In this document: positions 41,601 to 50,439 of the stretch, piece by piece
How the letters are laid out: each line of letters opens with the position of its first letter
Numbering within the stretch: position 1 is the first letter of the stretch
Assembly: GCF_009707865.1 (NCBI RefSeq)
Contig: NZ_WMBA01000016.1
Span: 1 to 64,000 of the forward strand
DNA from: Amycolatopsis pithecellobii
GTDB lineage: Bacteria; Actinomycetota; Actinomycetes; Mycobacteriales; Pseudonocardiaceae
Length of the DNA: 64,000 nucleotides
Direction: 5' to 3'
Notes under the pieces: model-generated
The model's input: the letters and a program-made list of their open reading frames with translations, nothing else
Told to the model about the DNA's origin: nothing
The model's database searches: none
Made by a program: the position numbers and the translations under genes

Positions 41601-43226
41601 ATGGACGCGCTCACCCACCCGCCGACGCCCCGGAACGAACCGCCCCGCGACTACGCCCCCGGCTCGCCGGAACGCGCAAGCCTCACCGCGAAACTCGCCG
41701 CATTGTCCGGCGAGAAGTACGAGCTCACCGCCACCATCGACGGCGAGCAACGGATGGCGGGTGGTGCGCCGATCGACGTCGTGCAGCCGCACAACCACGC
41801 GCACGTGCTCGGCACGATGCGCAACTCCACGCACGAGGACGCGAAAGCCGCCATGGCCGCCGCGCTGCGAGCCGCCCACGACTGGCGCACCCTGCCGTTC
41901 GACGAGCGGGCGGCGGTATTCCTGCGTGCCGCCGACCTGCTGTCCGGCCCGTGGCGCGACACGCTGAACGCCGCGACCATGCTCGGCCAGTCGAAAACCG
42001 TGGTGCAGGCCGAGATCGACGCCGCATGCGAGCTTGCCGACTTCTGGCGGTTCAACGTGCACTTCGCCCGTCAGATCCACGCCGGTCAACCGGACAGCGG
42101 CCCCGGGGCGTGGAACCGCACCGACTACCGCCCGCTCGAAGGCTTCGTCTACGCGATCACCCCGTTCAACTTCACCGCGATCGCCGGGAATCTGCCGACC
42201 GCGCCCGCGTTGATGGGCAACACGGTGATCTGGAAACCCTCGCCCACGCAGGGACTTGCGGCGCACCTGACCATGCGGCTGCTGGAAAAGGCCGGCCTGC
42301 CACCGGGCGTGATCAACCTGCTGTCCGGCGACGGGCTGGCCGTGTCCGACGTGCTGCTCGCCGACCCCGCGCTCGCCGGTATCCACTTCACGGGCTCCAC
42401 CAGGACTTTCCAGCACTTGTGGTCGACCGTCGGCGCGAACATCGCGAACTATCGCGGGTACCCGCGGTTGGTCGGGGAGACCGGTGGCAAGGATTTCGTG
42501 GTGGCACATGCTTCCGCGGACATCGACGTGCTGCGGACCGCGCTGGTGCGTGGTGCCTTCGAGTACCAGGGCCAGAAATGCTCGGCGGCGTCCCGCGCGT
42601 TCGTGCCGCGTTCGGTGTGGCGGCGACTCTCCGATGATCTGGTGTCCGAAGTGGACTCGCTGGCCATGGGTGATGTCAGTGATTTCGGCAACTTCCTGGG
42701 CGCGGTGATCGACCGGCGCGCGTACGACCGGCTTGACGAGGTGTTGCAGCGGGTTCGCGCGGCGTCCGATGTGGACATCATCGCCGGCGGGCAAGCCGAC
42801 GACTCGCGGGGCTTTTTCGTGCGCCCCACGGTGATCGTCGGCGAAAACCCGGCGAACGAGGTGTTCACCACCGAGTTCTTCGGGCCACTGCTCGCGGTGC
42901 ACGTGTACGAAGACGGCGACTACGACCGGGTACTGCGGCAGATCGACGAGGGCGCGCCGTACGGGCTGACCGGTTCGGTGATCGCCACCGACCGGGCCGC
43001 TGTCCGGCGGGCGAGTGAGGCATTGCGGTTCGCCGCGGGGAACTTCTACGTCAACGACAAGCCCACCGGTGCGGTCGTCGGACAGCAGCCGTTCGGCGGC
43101 GCGCGGGCTTCGGGCACGAACGACAAGGCAGGCTCGAGCTACAATCTCCAGCGCTGGGCGAGCCCGCGGTCGATCAAGGAGAACCTCCTGCCGCCGACCA
43201 GCAGCGGCTACCCGCACCAGGCCTGA
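41601..43226 (+). CDS. pruA: 1-pyrroline-5-carboxylate dehydrogenase
   Basis: Oxidises glutamate-gamma-semialdehyde to glutamate with NAD, the second step of proline use. The 541-residue length fits the PruA family. Landmarks are FVYAITPFNFTAIAGNLPTA, GNTVIWKPSPTQ, the Glu in LVGETGGKDFVVAH and the catalytic Cys in FEYQGQKCSAASRAFVP. The C-terminal GARASGTNDKAGS is typical. It begins an operon with the proline dehydrogenase gene 13 bp downstream. Confidence 0.96.
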   Translation: MDALTHPPTPRNEPPRDYAPGSPERASLTAKLAALSGEKYELTATIDGEQRMAGGAPIDVVQPHNHAHVLGTMRNSTHEDAKAAMAAALRAAHDWRTLPFDERAAVFLRAADLLSGPWRDTLNAATMLGQSKTVVQAEIDAACELADFWRFNVHFARQIHAGQPDSGPGAWNRTDYRPLEGFVYAITPFNFTAIAGNLPTAPALMGNTVIWKPSPTQGLAAHLTMRLLEKAGLPPGVINLLSGDGLAVSDVLLADPALAGIHFTGSTRTFQHLWSTVGANIANYRGYPRLVGETGGKDFVVAHASADIDVLRTALVRGAFEYQGQKCSAASRAFVPRSVWRRLSDDLVSEVDSLAMGDVSDFGNFLGAVIDRRAYDRLDEVLQRVRAASDVDIIAGGQADDSRGFFVRPTVIVGENPANEVFTTEFFGPLLAVHVYEDGDYDRVLRQIDEGAPYGLTGSVIATDRAAVRRASEALRFAAGNFYVNDKPTGAVVGQQPFGGARASGTNDKAGSSYNLQRWASPRSIKENLLPPTSSGYPHQA

Positions 43227-43239
43227 GAAGGGGACCAGC

Positions 43240-44166
43240 ATGCTCCGTTCCGCGTTGATCGCCGCGTCCCGGTCGGCCGCCTGCCGCTCCGTCGTCGAAC
43301 GCACGCCGGTGATGCGCCCGATCGTCAGCCGGTTCGTCGCGGGTTCCACTGTGGACGATGCCGTGCGCGTCGCGCGCGAATTGGCGGTGGACAGGCTGAT
43401 CTCGCTCGATCACCTCGGTGAGGACACTGTGGACCGTTCGCAGGCCGAGCAGACCACCGAGGCCTACCGCGTGCTGCTCGCGCGCTTGGCGGCAGAGGGG
43501 TTGGGGGAGCGGGCGGAGGTTTCGGTCAAGCTGTCCGCGCTCGGGCAGGCTTTGCCGGTGGACGGGGAGAAGATCGCGCTGGAGCACACCCGGCGCATCT
43601 GCGAGGCAGCGGCCGCGGCGGGCACGACCGTCACCGTGGACATGGAGGACCACACCACCACCGATTCGACGCTGGCGACCGTGCGGGCCCTGCGTGCCGA
43701 CTTCCCGTCCACGGGAACGGTTCTGCAGGCGTATCTCAAACGAACCGAGGCCGACTGCGCCGATTTCGCGGGGCCGGGTTCGCGGATCAGGTTGTGCAAG
43801 GGTGCTTATGACGAGCCGTCCTCGGTCGCCTACCGCGACAAGTCCGAAGTGGACAAATCATATGTCCGCTGCCTCAAGGTGTTGATGGCCGGTCAGGGCT
43901 ATCCCATGGTCGCGACGCACGACACGCGGTTGATCGCGGTCGCGGAGGAGCTGGCCGGGAACGCGCGCCGGTCACGCGGCGAGTACGAGCTCCAGATGCT
44001 CTACGGGGTACGCCCGCGGGTCCAGCAGGAGCTCGCCGGACGCGGGTTGCGGATGCGGGTGTACGTGCCCTACGGCACCGAGTGGTACCCGTACTTCATG
44101 CGCCGGCTCGGCGAGCGCCCGGCGAACCTGGTGTTCTTCCTGCGCGCACTCGCCCGCCGCGGGTGA
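43240..44166 (+). CDS. Proline dehydrogenase
   Basis: FAD enzyme of 308 residues that oxidises proline to pyrroline-5-carboxylate. The (beta/alpha)8 barrel shows DRLISLDHLGEDTVD, VSVKLSALGQ, TVTVDMEDHTTTDSTLA, IRLCKGAYDEPSSVAY and the active-site YVPYGTEWYPYFMRRLGERPAN with its Arg pair. It is the stand-alone monofunctional form rather than a PutA fusion. GAAGGGGA precedes ATG 43240. The product feeds the preceding dehydrogenase. A 100-bp repeat element lies 28 bp after the stop. Confidence 0.95.
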   Translation: MLRSALIAASRSAACRSVVERTPVMRPIVSRFVAGSTVDDAVRVARELAVDRLISLDHLGEDTVDRSQAEQTTEAYRVLLARLAAEGLGERAEVSVKLSALGQALPVDGEKIALEHTRRICEAAAAAGTTVTVDMEDHTTTDSTLATVRALRADFPSTGTVLQAYLKRTEADCADFAGPGSRIRLCKGAYDEPSSVAYRDKSEVDKSYVRCLKVLMAGQGYPMVATHDTRLIAVAEELAGNARRSRGEYELQMLYGVRPRVQQELAGRGLRMRVYVPYGTEWYPYFMRRLGERPANLVFFLRALARRG

Positions 44167-44194
44167 GTTCCGCCGCGGCTGCCTGCCGTACTGT

Positions 44195-44294
44195 GCCGTT
44201 CGTTACCAATCCGACGGCAGCTACGGCGGAAACGGATGTCTACAAGCAGATCGGCTGCGGACCGTGTCCGCCTACTTTCGGCCGGATTGGTAAC
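44195..44294 (+). mobile_element. 100-bp miniature inverted-repeat element, copy 2
   Basis: GCCGTTCGTTACCAATCCG at the left and CGGATTGGTAAC at the right; inner arms GGCGGAAACGG and CCGTGTCCGCC pair 10 of 11, so the whole can fold into a long hairpin. By hand alignment it is about 92% identical to copy 3. It lies between the proline dehydrogenase and GH16 genes. Confidence 0.8.
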
Positions 44295-44328
44295 CGCGAG
44301 GCAGCGTCCGGCGTGGTGTACTCGACGG

Positions 44329-45003
44329 GTGAAGTCCTGGCTGGTGGTCGTGCTGATGCTGCTCACGGCCTGTTCTGGTGACGCGGGCGGCTCGCCGCCG
44401 CAGGCGCCCGAGGACTTCGACGGGTCCGCACTCGACGCCACGCGCTGGGTCGCCTACAACGGTTTCAACCAGGCGTCGGGGGAGACCTGGCAGGCCGCGC
44501 AGTGCACGGTCTCGGACGGGTTGCTGCGGCTGCGCGCGGACAGCTCGGGCATCTGCGGGGTCGCGTCGCGAACCCAGCGGACCTACGGGAAAACCGAGGT
44601 ACGCGCCCGCTTCCCGGCACCGGCAGGGCAGGGACTGGCCCCGGTTTTCCTTTACTGGCCGGAGCACGACGCGGACTGGCCGCAGGCGGGCGAGATCGAC
44701 TGGCTCGAATGCTATGACACCAGCCGTCAGTCCTTCGGGTCGTGGATTCACTACGCCGGGCCGGGCGGCGGTGACGATTCCGATTACGCCGGCGATTTCC
44801 GCGTCGACATGACCCAGTGGCACACCTACGGCGTGGAATGGAGTCCTTCGCAGGTGCGGGTTTCGGTCGACGGGCAGGTGTGGCATGTCTACTCCCGGCA
44901 CCTGCCCACTGGCCCCATGCACCTGGTGTTCCAGATCAACCGCATCGGGCCGGTGACCGGTACGGCCGAAGTGGACATCGACTGGGTGCACGAATCCGGC
45001 TGA
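44329..45003 (+). CDS. Lipoprotein of glycoside hydrolase family 16
   Basis: Exported beta-glucanase-like enzyme of 224 residues. The N terminus (VKSWLVVVLMLLTACSG) is a lipoprotein signal with the Cys near residue 16, so it would be anchored outside the membrane. The GH16 active-site motif is intact in QAGEIDWLECYD (Glu-x-Asp-x-x-Glu). The fold continues with QWHTYGVEWSPSQVRVSVDG and ends VDIDWVHESG. GTG 44329 is chosen because a longer frame would run into the 100-bp repeat. Likely substrates are beta-1,3 or beta-1,4 glucans; the exact one is unknown. Confidence 0.88.
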   Translation: MKSWLVVVLMLLTACSGDAGGSPPQAPEDFDGSALDATRWVAYNGFNQASGETWQAAQCTVSDGLLRLRADSSGICGVASRTQRTYGKTEVRARFPAPAGQGLAPVFLYWPEHDADWPQAGEIDWLECYDTSRQSFGSWIHYAGPGGGDDSDYAGDFRVDMTQWHTYGVEWSPSQVRVSVDGQVWHVYSRHLPTGPMHLVFQINRIGPVTGTAEVDIDWVHESG

Positions 45004-45112
45004 GCGACGCGGGAGCGCAACCGGCACGGTGGCCGCGAAACGCAGCGTGGAAGGCGGTGTCGCCCTGATGGGTGTCGCATGATCCGGCGCGGGGCGCGAT
45101 GGTGGCGCAGAA

Positions 45113-46405
45113 TTGTCCTTTGTGGCCGGTTGGAGACCCCAGGCGGGCGGCCCGCTGAGCGGGCTGCGGGTCGCGGTGTGTGGATCGGGGGCGGCGGTCT
45201 GGCACGCCGGCCGGCTGCTCGCGGCGCTCGGCGCTGTCGTCGATTCCGGGGATGACGGCGCATGGCGCGAGGCCGACGGGGTTATCGACGCCGTCGGGAT
45301 GCTGCCCTCGGCCGCCACGGTGCCGACGGTGCGCACAGTGGATACCACGGCGGCCGAAGATTGGGCCGCCTCGGGCGCGATGATGCTCACCGGTCGTCGC
45401 GATGGGCCGCCGCTGCTGTGTCCAGGACAGCCGGCGAGCGTTGCCTGGGGTGCGTTGCTGGCGACGGAGCTGCTGGCCCGCGTTGGCGGCCGGGAGGTGG
45501 TCCTGCCCGGACCGCGGGTCCTCGGCGAACGGGCCGCCATCGCGGGGTTCCACCGGAACGCACCGTGGTCCGCGGACGGCACTTTTCGAGTCACGCAGTA
45601 CACAGTGGATAGTTGTGCTGCTCCCGTTGTCCTCAATGGACTGAGCCGGGAAGCGGTGTCAAGTGATCGTCCGATGTGGACGGACCGAAAGCGGTGGCGG
45701 TTGCCCGAACTGCTGGTCGCCGACCTGTCCTCGGGCTGGGCTGGGCCGTTGTGCGGGCATATCCTGACTCTGCTGGGTGCGCGGGTGCTCAAGATCGAGG
45801 ATCCGGGCCGGCCGGATACCGCGCGTTCGGGCCCGCGCGAGTTCTTCGATCTGCTGCACAGCGGCCAGGAATCGGTGGCGCTCGCGCCGGAAAAGGCAGT
45901 CCGGCTCATCGAAGCGGCGGACGTGGTGATCGATGACGTGCTGGTCGATCCGCCGGTCATAGCCAAGGACAAATGCTGGCTGCGCATCACGGGCGGTTCC
46001 GGCGACGAGGACGCGGTGGCCGCCGGACTGGTCGCGTATGACCACGGAGTGCCGGCGTGCGGCGATGCTGGGGGCCCGGCCGCCCCCGATGACGGAGCGC
46101 TCGCGGCGCAGGGGGACGCTGCGGGGCGCATCGCTGACGACCGCGGAGGGCTCGCGCCGTGCGGTGATGCGATCGCGGCCCCGTTGACCGGCGTGAACGC
46201 CGCGCTGACCGCGGTGGCCTGCCGGCTGGGCGGCGGCTGGTGGTTCGCGGAACTGTCCCAGCGCGCCCAAGCAGCCGCCACGCTCACCGGCTCGCTCGAC
46301 GGTGGTTTCCGGGTCGACGCCGCACCACCGGTGGCCCGCCGCCCCGCCGGGCGCGCGGCCCCGCTTGGCGCGCACACGGCGCAGGTGCTGCATGAGTTCG
46401 GCTGA
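45113..46405 (+). CDS. CaiB/BaiF-like family III CoA-transferase homologue
   Basis: Protein of about 430 residues with two half-domains. The second half begins ELLVADLSSGWAGPLCGHIL and LLGARVLKIEDPGRPDTARS, the clear CoA-transferase family III pattern, with DLLHSGQESVAL after it. The first half (LSGLRVAVCGSGAAVWHAGR) looks like a reduced duplicate. The usual catalytic Asp region is not obvious, so activity is uncertain. An Ala/Gly/Asp-rich insert near residues 310-350 is unusual. TTG 45113 or GTG 45122 may be the start. It could act in acyl-CoA metabolism with the neighbouring ferredoxin and diiron genes, but this is weak inference. Confidence 0.72.
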   Translation: MSFVAGWRPQAGGPLSGLRVAVCGSGAAVWHAGRLLAALGAVVDSGDDGAWREADGVIDAVGMLPSAATVPTVRTVDTTAAEDWAASGAMMLTGRRDGPPLLCPGQPASVAWGALLATELLARVGGREVVLPGPRVLGERAAIAGFHRNAPWSADGTFRVTQYTVDSCAAPVVLNGLSREAVSSDRPMWTDRKRWRLPELLVADLSSGWAGPLCGHILTLLGARVLKIEDPGRPDTARSGPREFFDLLHSGQESVALAPEKAVRLIEAADVVIDDVLVDPPVIAKDKCWLRITGGSGDEDAVAAGLVAYDHGVPACGDAGGPAAPDDGALAAQGDAAGRIADDRGGLAPCGDAIAAPLTGVNAALTAVACRLGGGWWFAELSQRAQAAATLTGSLDGGFRVDAAPPVARRPAGRAAPLGAHTAQVLHEFG

Positions 46406-46435
46406 GGTGTCCGCCGAGGGGCGTTGACGGGAGTC

Positions 46436-47842
46436 TCAGCCGAGCCGGCCGTTGATCGCGTCCGCCAGCAGGGTGCTCACGGTTTCCCGCGCGCAGGTAC
46501 GGTTCGCGCCGATTCCGCCGGACGGGCCGCGTTTGATCCAGCCCACGACGTACGTCCCCGGCCTCACCCGGCCTGCCGTGTGCGGGATCGTGCCCGTTTC
46601 GGCGTCGAAAGGCAGCCCGGGCACGGGAGTGCCGCGCTGCCCCACCGCGGACACCACCTGCCCGGCCGCGATCTCCGTGTCATCGGCAAGCCGCACGCCG
46701 CGAACTTGGCTGTCTCCCAGGATTTCCACCGGCGCCGAGTGAAACCGCAGTACGATGCGCCGCCGCTCCGGTGGTGGTGTGGACCAATCGATGTTCTCCA
46801 CCGGAACCCCTTGCAGTAACCCGGCTTTCCCGTCCCCGGCCGCGATCGTGCGATCGTCACCGTCCACCACGAGCTCCCGTTCACGCAGCGCGAGCAGCTC
46901 CGGGCCGGTGTACGCGGCCGTCTCCGGGCCATGCCTGCCCAGCAGCACGACCTCTCGCACCTTGCTCGATTCCAGCCGTGCCAACGCTTCCGGCGCGATC
47001 GACGTGCCGCGCAACGTGCCCGGATCCGCGGTCAAGATCCGGGCCACATCCAGCGCCACATTGCCGGTGCCGACCACGACGACCCGCTCTGCCGACAGGT
47101 CGATCGCGTCGGCCGCGAGGTCCGGATGTCCGTTGTACCAGCCGACCACCGCCGTGGCGGCGACACTGCCGGGCAGTTCCTCACCGGGAATTCCCAGCCT
47201 GCGCGCGGAAGACGCGCCGACGGCGTAGATCACGGCGTCATGCCGCCGCGCCAGTTCCTCGACCGTGACATCGGTCCCGACCTCGAGGCCCAGCCGCAAC
47301 CGGAGCCGCGGATGGTGGTGGAACCGCGCGAAAGTCTCGCCGATCCGCTTGGTGGACGGGTGATCCGGCGCGACCCCGAACCGCACGAGGCCGCCGGCCA
47401 CCGGCAGCCGGTCGATCAGCGTCACCCGGGAACCGGTGTGCAGCAACAGATCCTCGACCGCGTACATCCCGGCCGGCCCGGTGCCCACCACCGCGACGTC
47501 CAGCGGGGCGAAGTCACTCGGGATGCTCCTGGCGAACACCGGCGGGGCCCACGCGTGGAAGTTCGGCGACGGATCGGGCGCCGGCTCGCGATCCGTGTAG
47601 TAGGCGGCGTTGAGGTCCGAATAGGACTGGAGGGAAGCGGTCAGCGCGTCCACGGGGAAGATCGCGTCGACGGGACAGGCGTCCGCGCAGGCACCGCAGT
47701 CGATGCAGGCACGCGGGTCGATGTGGAGCAGGTCCGTGCTGCCGAAGTCCGGCTCGTCCGGCGTGGGGTGAATGCAGTTGACCGGGCAGACGGACACGCA
47801 GGACGCGTCGGCGCAGCAGGTCTGGGTGATCGCGTAGGCCAT
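46436..47842 (-). CDS. Ferredoxin--NADP reductase with N-terminal 4Fe-4S domain
   Basis: Flavoprotein of 468 residues that passes electrons between NADPH and iron-sulfur proteins. The N terminus has a two-cluster ferredoxin (CADASCVSVCPVNC and CIDCGACADACPVD), followed by an FprA-type reductase with FAD-binding VVGTGPAGMYAVEDLL and NADP-binding VVVGTGNVALDVARIL. The C terminus ends in WIKRGPSGGIGANR. It is five bases downstream of the diiron oxygenase gene, so it is the probable electron donor for that enzyme. Confidence 0.93.
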   Translation of the reverse strand: MAYAITQTCCADASCVSVCPVNCIHPTPDEPDFGSTDLLHIDPRACIDCGACADACPVDAIFPVDALTASLQSYSDLNAAYYTDREPAPDPSPNFHAWAPPVFARSIPSDFAPLDVAVVGTGPAGMYAVEDLLLHTGSRVTLIDRLPVAGGLVRFGVAPDHPSTKRIGETFARFHHHPRLRLRLGLEVGTDVTVEELARRHDAVIYAVGASSARRLGIPGEELPGSVAATAVVGWYNGHPDLAADAIDLSAERVVVVGTGNVALDVARILTADPGTLRGTSIAPEALARLESSKVREVVLLGRHGPETAAYTGPELLALRERELVVDGDDRTIAAGDGKAGLLQGVPVENIDWSTPPPERRRIVLRFHSAPVEILGDSQVRGVRLADDTEIAAGQVVSAVGQRGTPVPGLPFDAETGTIPHTAGRVRPGTYVVGWIKRGPSGGIGANRTCARETVSTLLADAINGRLG

Positions 47843-47846
47843 GGCG

Positions 47847-48749
47847 TCACAGAAGATTCGCGCGCTGGTAGAACCATGCCGACGCCTTCGTGAGCAAGCC
47901 GGCCGAGGCGAGGAATTCCATCAGGCCGGCGCAACTGGAGCGCAGCATCGACTTGTGGTGCTCGTTCGCGCGCGCCTCGCGGATCGCGCGCCGCAGATCG
48001 AGGCCGGCGTTCGCGTACACCTTGTCGCTCACCATGCTGGTGACGATGAAGTACGCGGCGATGGCCACGACGAGCGCGTTGACCTGGCGGCGCAGCCAGC
48101 CCGCACCACGCAACCGGTCCCGGGTCTCCTCGCGGGCGAACTTCATGTGCCGCGATTCCTCGACGACGTGAATGTTGTTGATGGTGCGGACGAACGGCGC
48201 CACCCGCTCGTCGCGCATCCAGTCCCGCTGCATGACGTCGAGGACCTCCTCGGCGACCAGGATCGCTGCATAGGCGGCCTCACCGGAAGCGAGGGTCTTG
48301 AACGTGCGCCCGAGTTCGATCACGAAGCGGCGCGGGCGGTAGGCGGGTGCGCGGAGTTTCGCGGCGCCCCGGGCGAACATGATCGAATGCCGGCATTCGT
48401 CGGCGATCTCGGTCAGCGCCCACTGGAACGCCGGGTCTGTCGGATCCTTCGCGTAGAAGTCCCGCAGCATCATCTGCTGCAGGATCATCTCGAACCAGAT
48501 CCCGGTGCTCGCCACTGAAGCCGCCTCCTGGCGGGTCAGCTCGCGCTGCTGCCGGGGCGTCAGCTCCGCCCAGTACGAAGTCCCGTACAGGGTGCTCCAC
48601 TCCGGGCTCGCCCCGTGGTGGTCCTCGTCGAGGGCGGTCTCCCAGTCGACCTCGCGGACCGGGTCGTAGGACAAGGTCTCGGACGAGTCCAGCAGCCGGC
48701 GTGCGGTTTCCCGGCGGCCGGCCTGCTCGTCCGTAGCGGCGCTGGTCAT
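47847..48749 (-). CDS. Non-haem diiron oxygenase, AurF/DUF455-like
   Basis: Protein of 300 residues. Two Glu-x-x-His pairs of a carboxylate-bridged diiron site are visible: IADECRHSIMFA and VEESRHMKFAREE, with additional Glu in TGIWFEMILQQ and AILVAEEVLD. This matches the AurF (p-aminobenzoate N-oxygenase) family; members oxidise amines or hydroxylate organic substrates using O2. The substrate here is unknown. ATG 48749 is preceded by GGGAGA. The promoter region holds a strong palindrome. Its reductase is encoded next in the same operon. Confidence 0.88.
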   Translation of the reverse strand: MTSAATDEQAGRRETARRLLDSSETLSYDPVREVDWETALDEDHHGASPEWSTLYGTSYWAELTPRQQRELTRQEAASVASTGIWFEMILQQMMLRDFYAKDPTDPAFQWALTEIADECRHSIMFARGAAKLRAPAYRPRRFVIELGRTFKTLASGEAAYAAILVAEEVLDVMQRDWMRDERVAPFVRTINNIHVVEESRHMKFAREETRDRLRGAGWLRRQVNALVVAIAAYFIVTSMVSDKVYANAGLDLRRAIREARANEHHKSMLRSSCAGLMEFLASAGLLTKASAWFYQRANLL

Positions 48750-48772
48750 ACGGCGGCTCTCCCTGACGACGG

Positions 48773-48805
48773 TGTTACCGAGATTTACTGTTACCCAAGG
48801 TAACA
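48773..48805. promoter_or_regulatory. Operator cluster upstream of the diiron oxygenase gene
   Basis: Palindrome TGTTACCCAAGGTAACA at 48789-48805 (7-bp arms, CAA centre) with a further half site TGTTACC at 48773-48779. The spacing puts it over the promoter of the oxygenase gene. It resembles TetR-family operators. No TetR gene is adjacent; the XRE gene is next upstream. Confidence 0.65.
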
Positions 48806-48864
48806 TGAATCTGTCAGGTGGCCAACCGGCATCGATGACGGTTGCCTGGGGCCGGGGCCGTACG

Positions 48865-49155
48865 TCACAGCTCCGGAGCGTGGAAAGCGCCTTCTCGCGC
48901 ACGCCGTTCGGCCGCGGTGAAGACCGCATCGACCCGGACGTCCAGTGCTGTGCACAGGGTGGCGAGGATTTCGAGCTTGAGTGCGCGGTACCCGCTCTCA
49001 TAGCTGGAAATGGAGGAACCCGCGATCTCGCCCGCGGTGCGCGTGCTCAGCTCCGCCCGCGTCCAGCCTCGCCCGAGCCGTAATTCACGCAGAATGTTCC
49101 CCACTGCCGCGGCGAAGGCGTCCGATCTCGGCACGCGAGTGTCGCTGTTGTCCAT
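48865..49155 (-). CDS. XRE-family helix-turn-helix regulator
   Basis: Small DNA-binding protein of 96 residues with a central Cro/CI helix-turn-helix: LRELRLGRGWTRAELSTRTA, then SSISSYESGYRALKLEILAT. It lies 115 bp upstream of the diiron oxygenase gene on the same strand and could regulate it or itself. ATG 49155 is used; ATG 49185 adds an Arg-rich stretch (APPRRRRVR) and neither has a clear ribosome binding site. Confidence 0.8.
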   Translation of the reverse strand: MDNSDTRVPRSDAFAAAVGNILRELRLGRGWTRAELSTRTAGEIAGSSISSYESGYRALKLEILATLCTALDVRVDAVFTAAERRAREGAFHAPEL

Positions 49156-49238
49156 GCGGACTCGACGTCGGCGCGGCGGTGCCATGACGCGATTTCGGGC
49201 CGCCCCGGTCCAGCGCGGACCATGGCGGCCCACCGCGG

Positions 49239-49802
49239 TCAGCCGCGCAGGGGCTTGAGCGCACCCGACCAGGCTTCGAGCTGGTCGAACAGCGTGGTGA
49301 CCGCGTCCTCGTGCAGGGCGGCCGGCTTGAACACCGAAAAGTTCTCGAAGTCGTTGAACAGCGAGAAGGACAGCTGCTGGCGAACATGCGCGAGCTGCAG
49401 CTCGCTGGCGATGCCCCGCAGGTGCTCGATCGCCCTGGCGCCGCCGAGCCCGCCGTAGGAGACGAACGCCGCGGCCTTGTTGTTCCACTCCGAGTACAGA
49501 TAGTCGATCGCGTTCTTGAGCACACCAGAGGTGGAGTGGTTGTACTCGGGGGTGACGAAGACGAACCCGTCGAATTCGGCGATCTTCGCCGCCCAGGCCT
49601 TGGTGTGCTCGCCGACGTACTGGCCTGCCGACGGCGGGATCGGCTCGTCCAGGTGCGGCAACGGGAAGTCCGCCAGGTCCACCAGCTCGTAGTCGGCGCC
49701 GGCCCGGCCCTTCCCGCGCTCGAGTACCCAGTCGGCGACGGCCTTGCCGTTGCGGCCCGGCCGGGTGCTGCCGAGGATGATCGCGATTTTCAGGTCGCTC
49801 AT
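49239..49802 (-). CDS. NADPH-dependent FMN reductase
   Basis: Flavodoxin-fold reductase of 187 residues. The FMN-phosphate loop IILGSTRPGRNGKAV and the isoalloxazine-side motif TPEYNHSTSGVLKNAIDYLY are the family hallmarks (azoreductase/chromate reductase group). It transfers electrons from NADPH to quinones, azo dyes or free flavin; the natural substrate is unknown. AAAGGA precedes the ATG. YceI lies 30 bp upstream on the same strand and is probably cotranscribed with it. Confidence 0.93.
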   Translation of the reverse strand: MSDLKIAIILGSTRPGRNGKAVADWVLERGKGRAGADYELVDLADFPLPHLDEPIPPSAGQYVGEHTKAWAAKIAEFDGFVFVTPEYNHSTSGVLKNAIDYLYSEWNNKAAAFVSYGGLGGARAIEHLRGIASELQLAHVRQQLSFSLFNDFENFSVFKPAALHEDAVTTLFDQLEAWSGALKPLRG

Positions 49803-49832
49803 TTCAGTCCTTTGTGGTCAGTGAGTGCTTGC

Positions 49833-50351
49833 CTACGCGCCCTGGCGGTGGGCGCGAACCTGTGCGGTCAGATGAAGGTGGCGGCCCGCCATCCCCTTCA
49901 TCGCGGTGATGCCATGCGCGTAACGGTCGACGACGGTCGTGGCGGTGAGCGTGAGCTCGGTGCCGGCCGTCTTGGCGTCCACGACGGCGAGTTCGACCGG
50001 GGCCTTCTCGCCACGGGCGGTGAGGATGCCCCGCACCGTCCAGTTGCCCGCGCTGTCGACCGTGACGCCGGTGGATTCGAAGGCGATCTCGGGGTGTCGC
50101 TCGACATCCAGGAACGTCTTCGACTTCACCTTACCGTCGCGCCCCTTGTGGCCACTGTCGAAGCTTGTGGCGTCGACGGAGACCCGCACCGCCGAGCTCG
50201 CCGGCGGGTCGGTCACGGTGATTTCCGCTGTGCGCAAGGAAAAACCGCCGCGGACCGTACCCAGGCCGAACTGGTGCTTCGCGGTGAAGGTGATCTCGGA
50301 ACGGCCCGGATCGACGACATACCGCCCTGCTGGTGGAACGACGACCGTCAT
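49833..50351 (-). CDS. YceI-family lipocalin-like protein
   Basis: Protein of 172 residues without a signal peptide. The eight-stranded barrel family is recognised from RYVVDPGRSEITFTAKHQFG, FDSGHKGRDGKVKSKTFLDV and the C-terminal MAGRHLHLTAQVRAHRQG. YceI proteins bind polyisoprenoid or other lipids. ATG 50351 is chosen since GAGAGGGG lies upstream; a longer frame would cross the MarR operators. It is divergent from a MarR gene across a double operator, so MarR very probably controls it. Confidence 0.9.
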   Translation of the reverse strand: MTVVVPPAGRYVVDPGRSEITFTAKHQFGLGTVRGGFSLRTAEITVTDPPASSAVRVSVDATSFDSGHKGRDGKVKSKTFLDVERHPEIAFESTGVTVDSAGNWTVRGILTARGEKAPVELAVVDAKTAGTELTLTATTVVDRYAHGITAMKGMAGRHLHLTAQVRAHRQGA

Positions 50352-50370
50352 CCGGCCACCCCTCTCGTTT

Positions 50371-50420
50371 ACTTGAATGTTCACGTCATACCGTACCGGA
50401 CAGCACATGAACATTCAAGT
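50371..50420. promoter_or_regulatory. Paired MarR operators
   Basis: ACTTGAATGTTCA (50371-50383) and its exact reverse complement TGAACATTCAAGT (50408-50420) flank 24 bases in the divergent YceI/MarR gap. Each half is itself nearly palindromic (TGAAT/GTTCA). This is the typical layout for autoregulating MarR proteins that repress both directions. Confidence 0.75.
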
Positions 50421-50439
50421 GATCGGGTAAGCTGGGCCG

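Noticed and set aside
44272-46377. Very long minus-strand open frame opposite the GH16 and CoA-transferase genes
   Set aside because: Its translation is Ser/Pro/Arg/Ala-rich low-complexity sequence with no family resemblance; it is an antisense by-product of high GC3. The same applies to the long minus-strand frames at 8419-10914 and 31136-32968.
45113-46405. Fused two-subunit CoA-transferase
   Set aside because: The first half lacks clear CoA-transferase motifs, so a true fusion of two active units is not supported; called as a divergent homologue.
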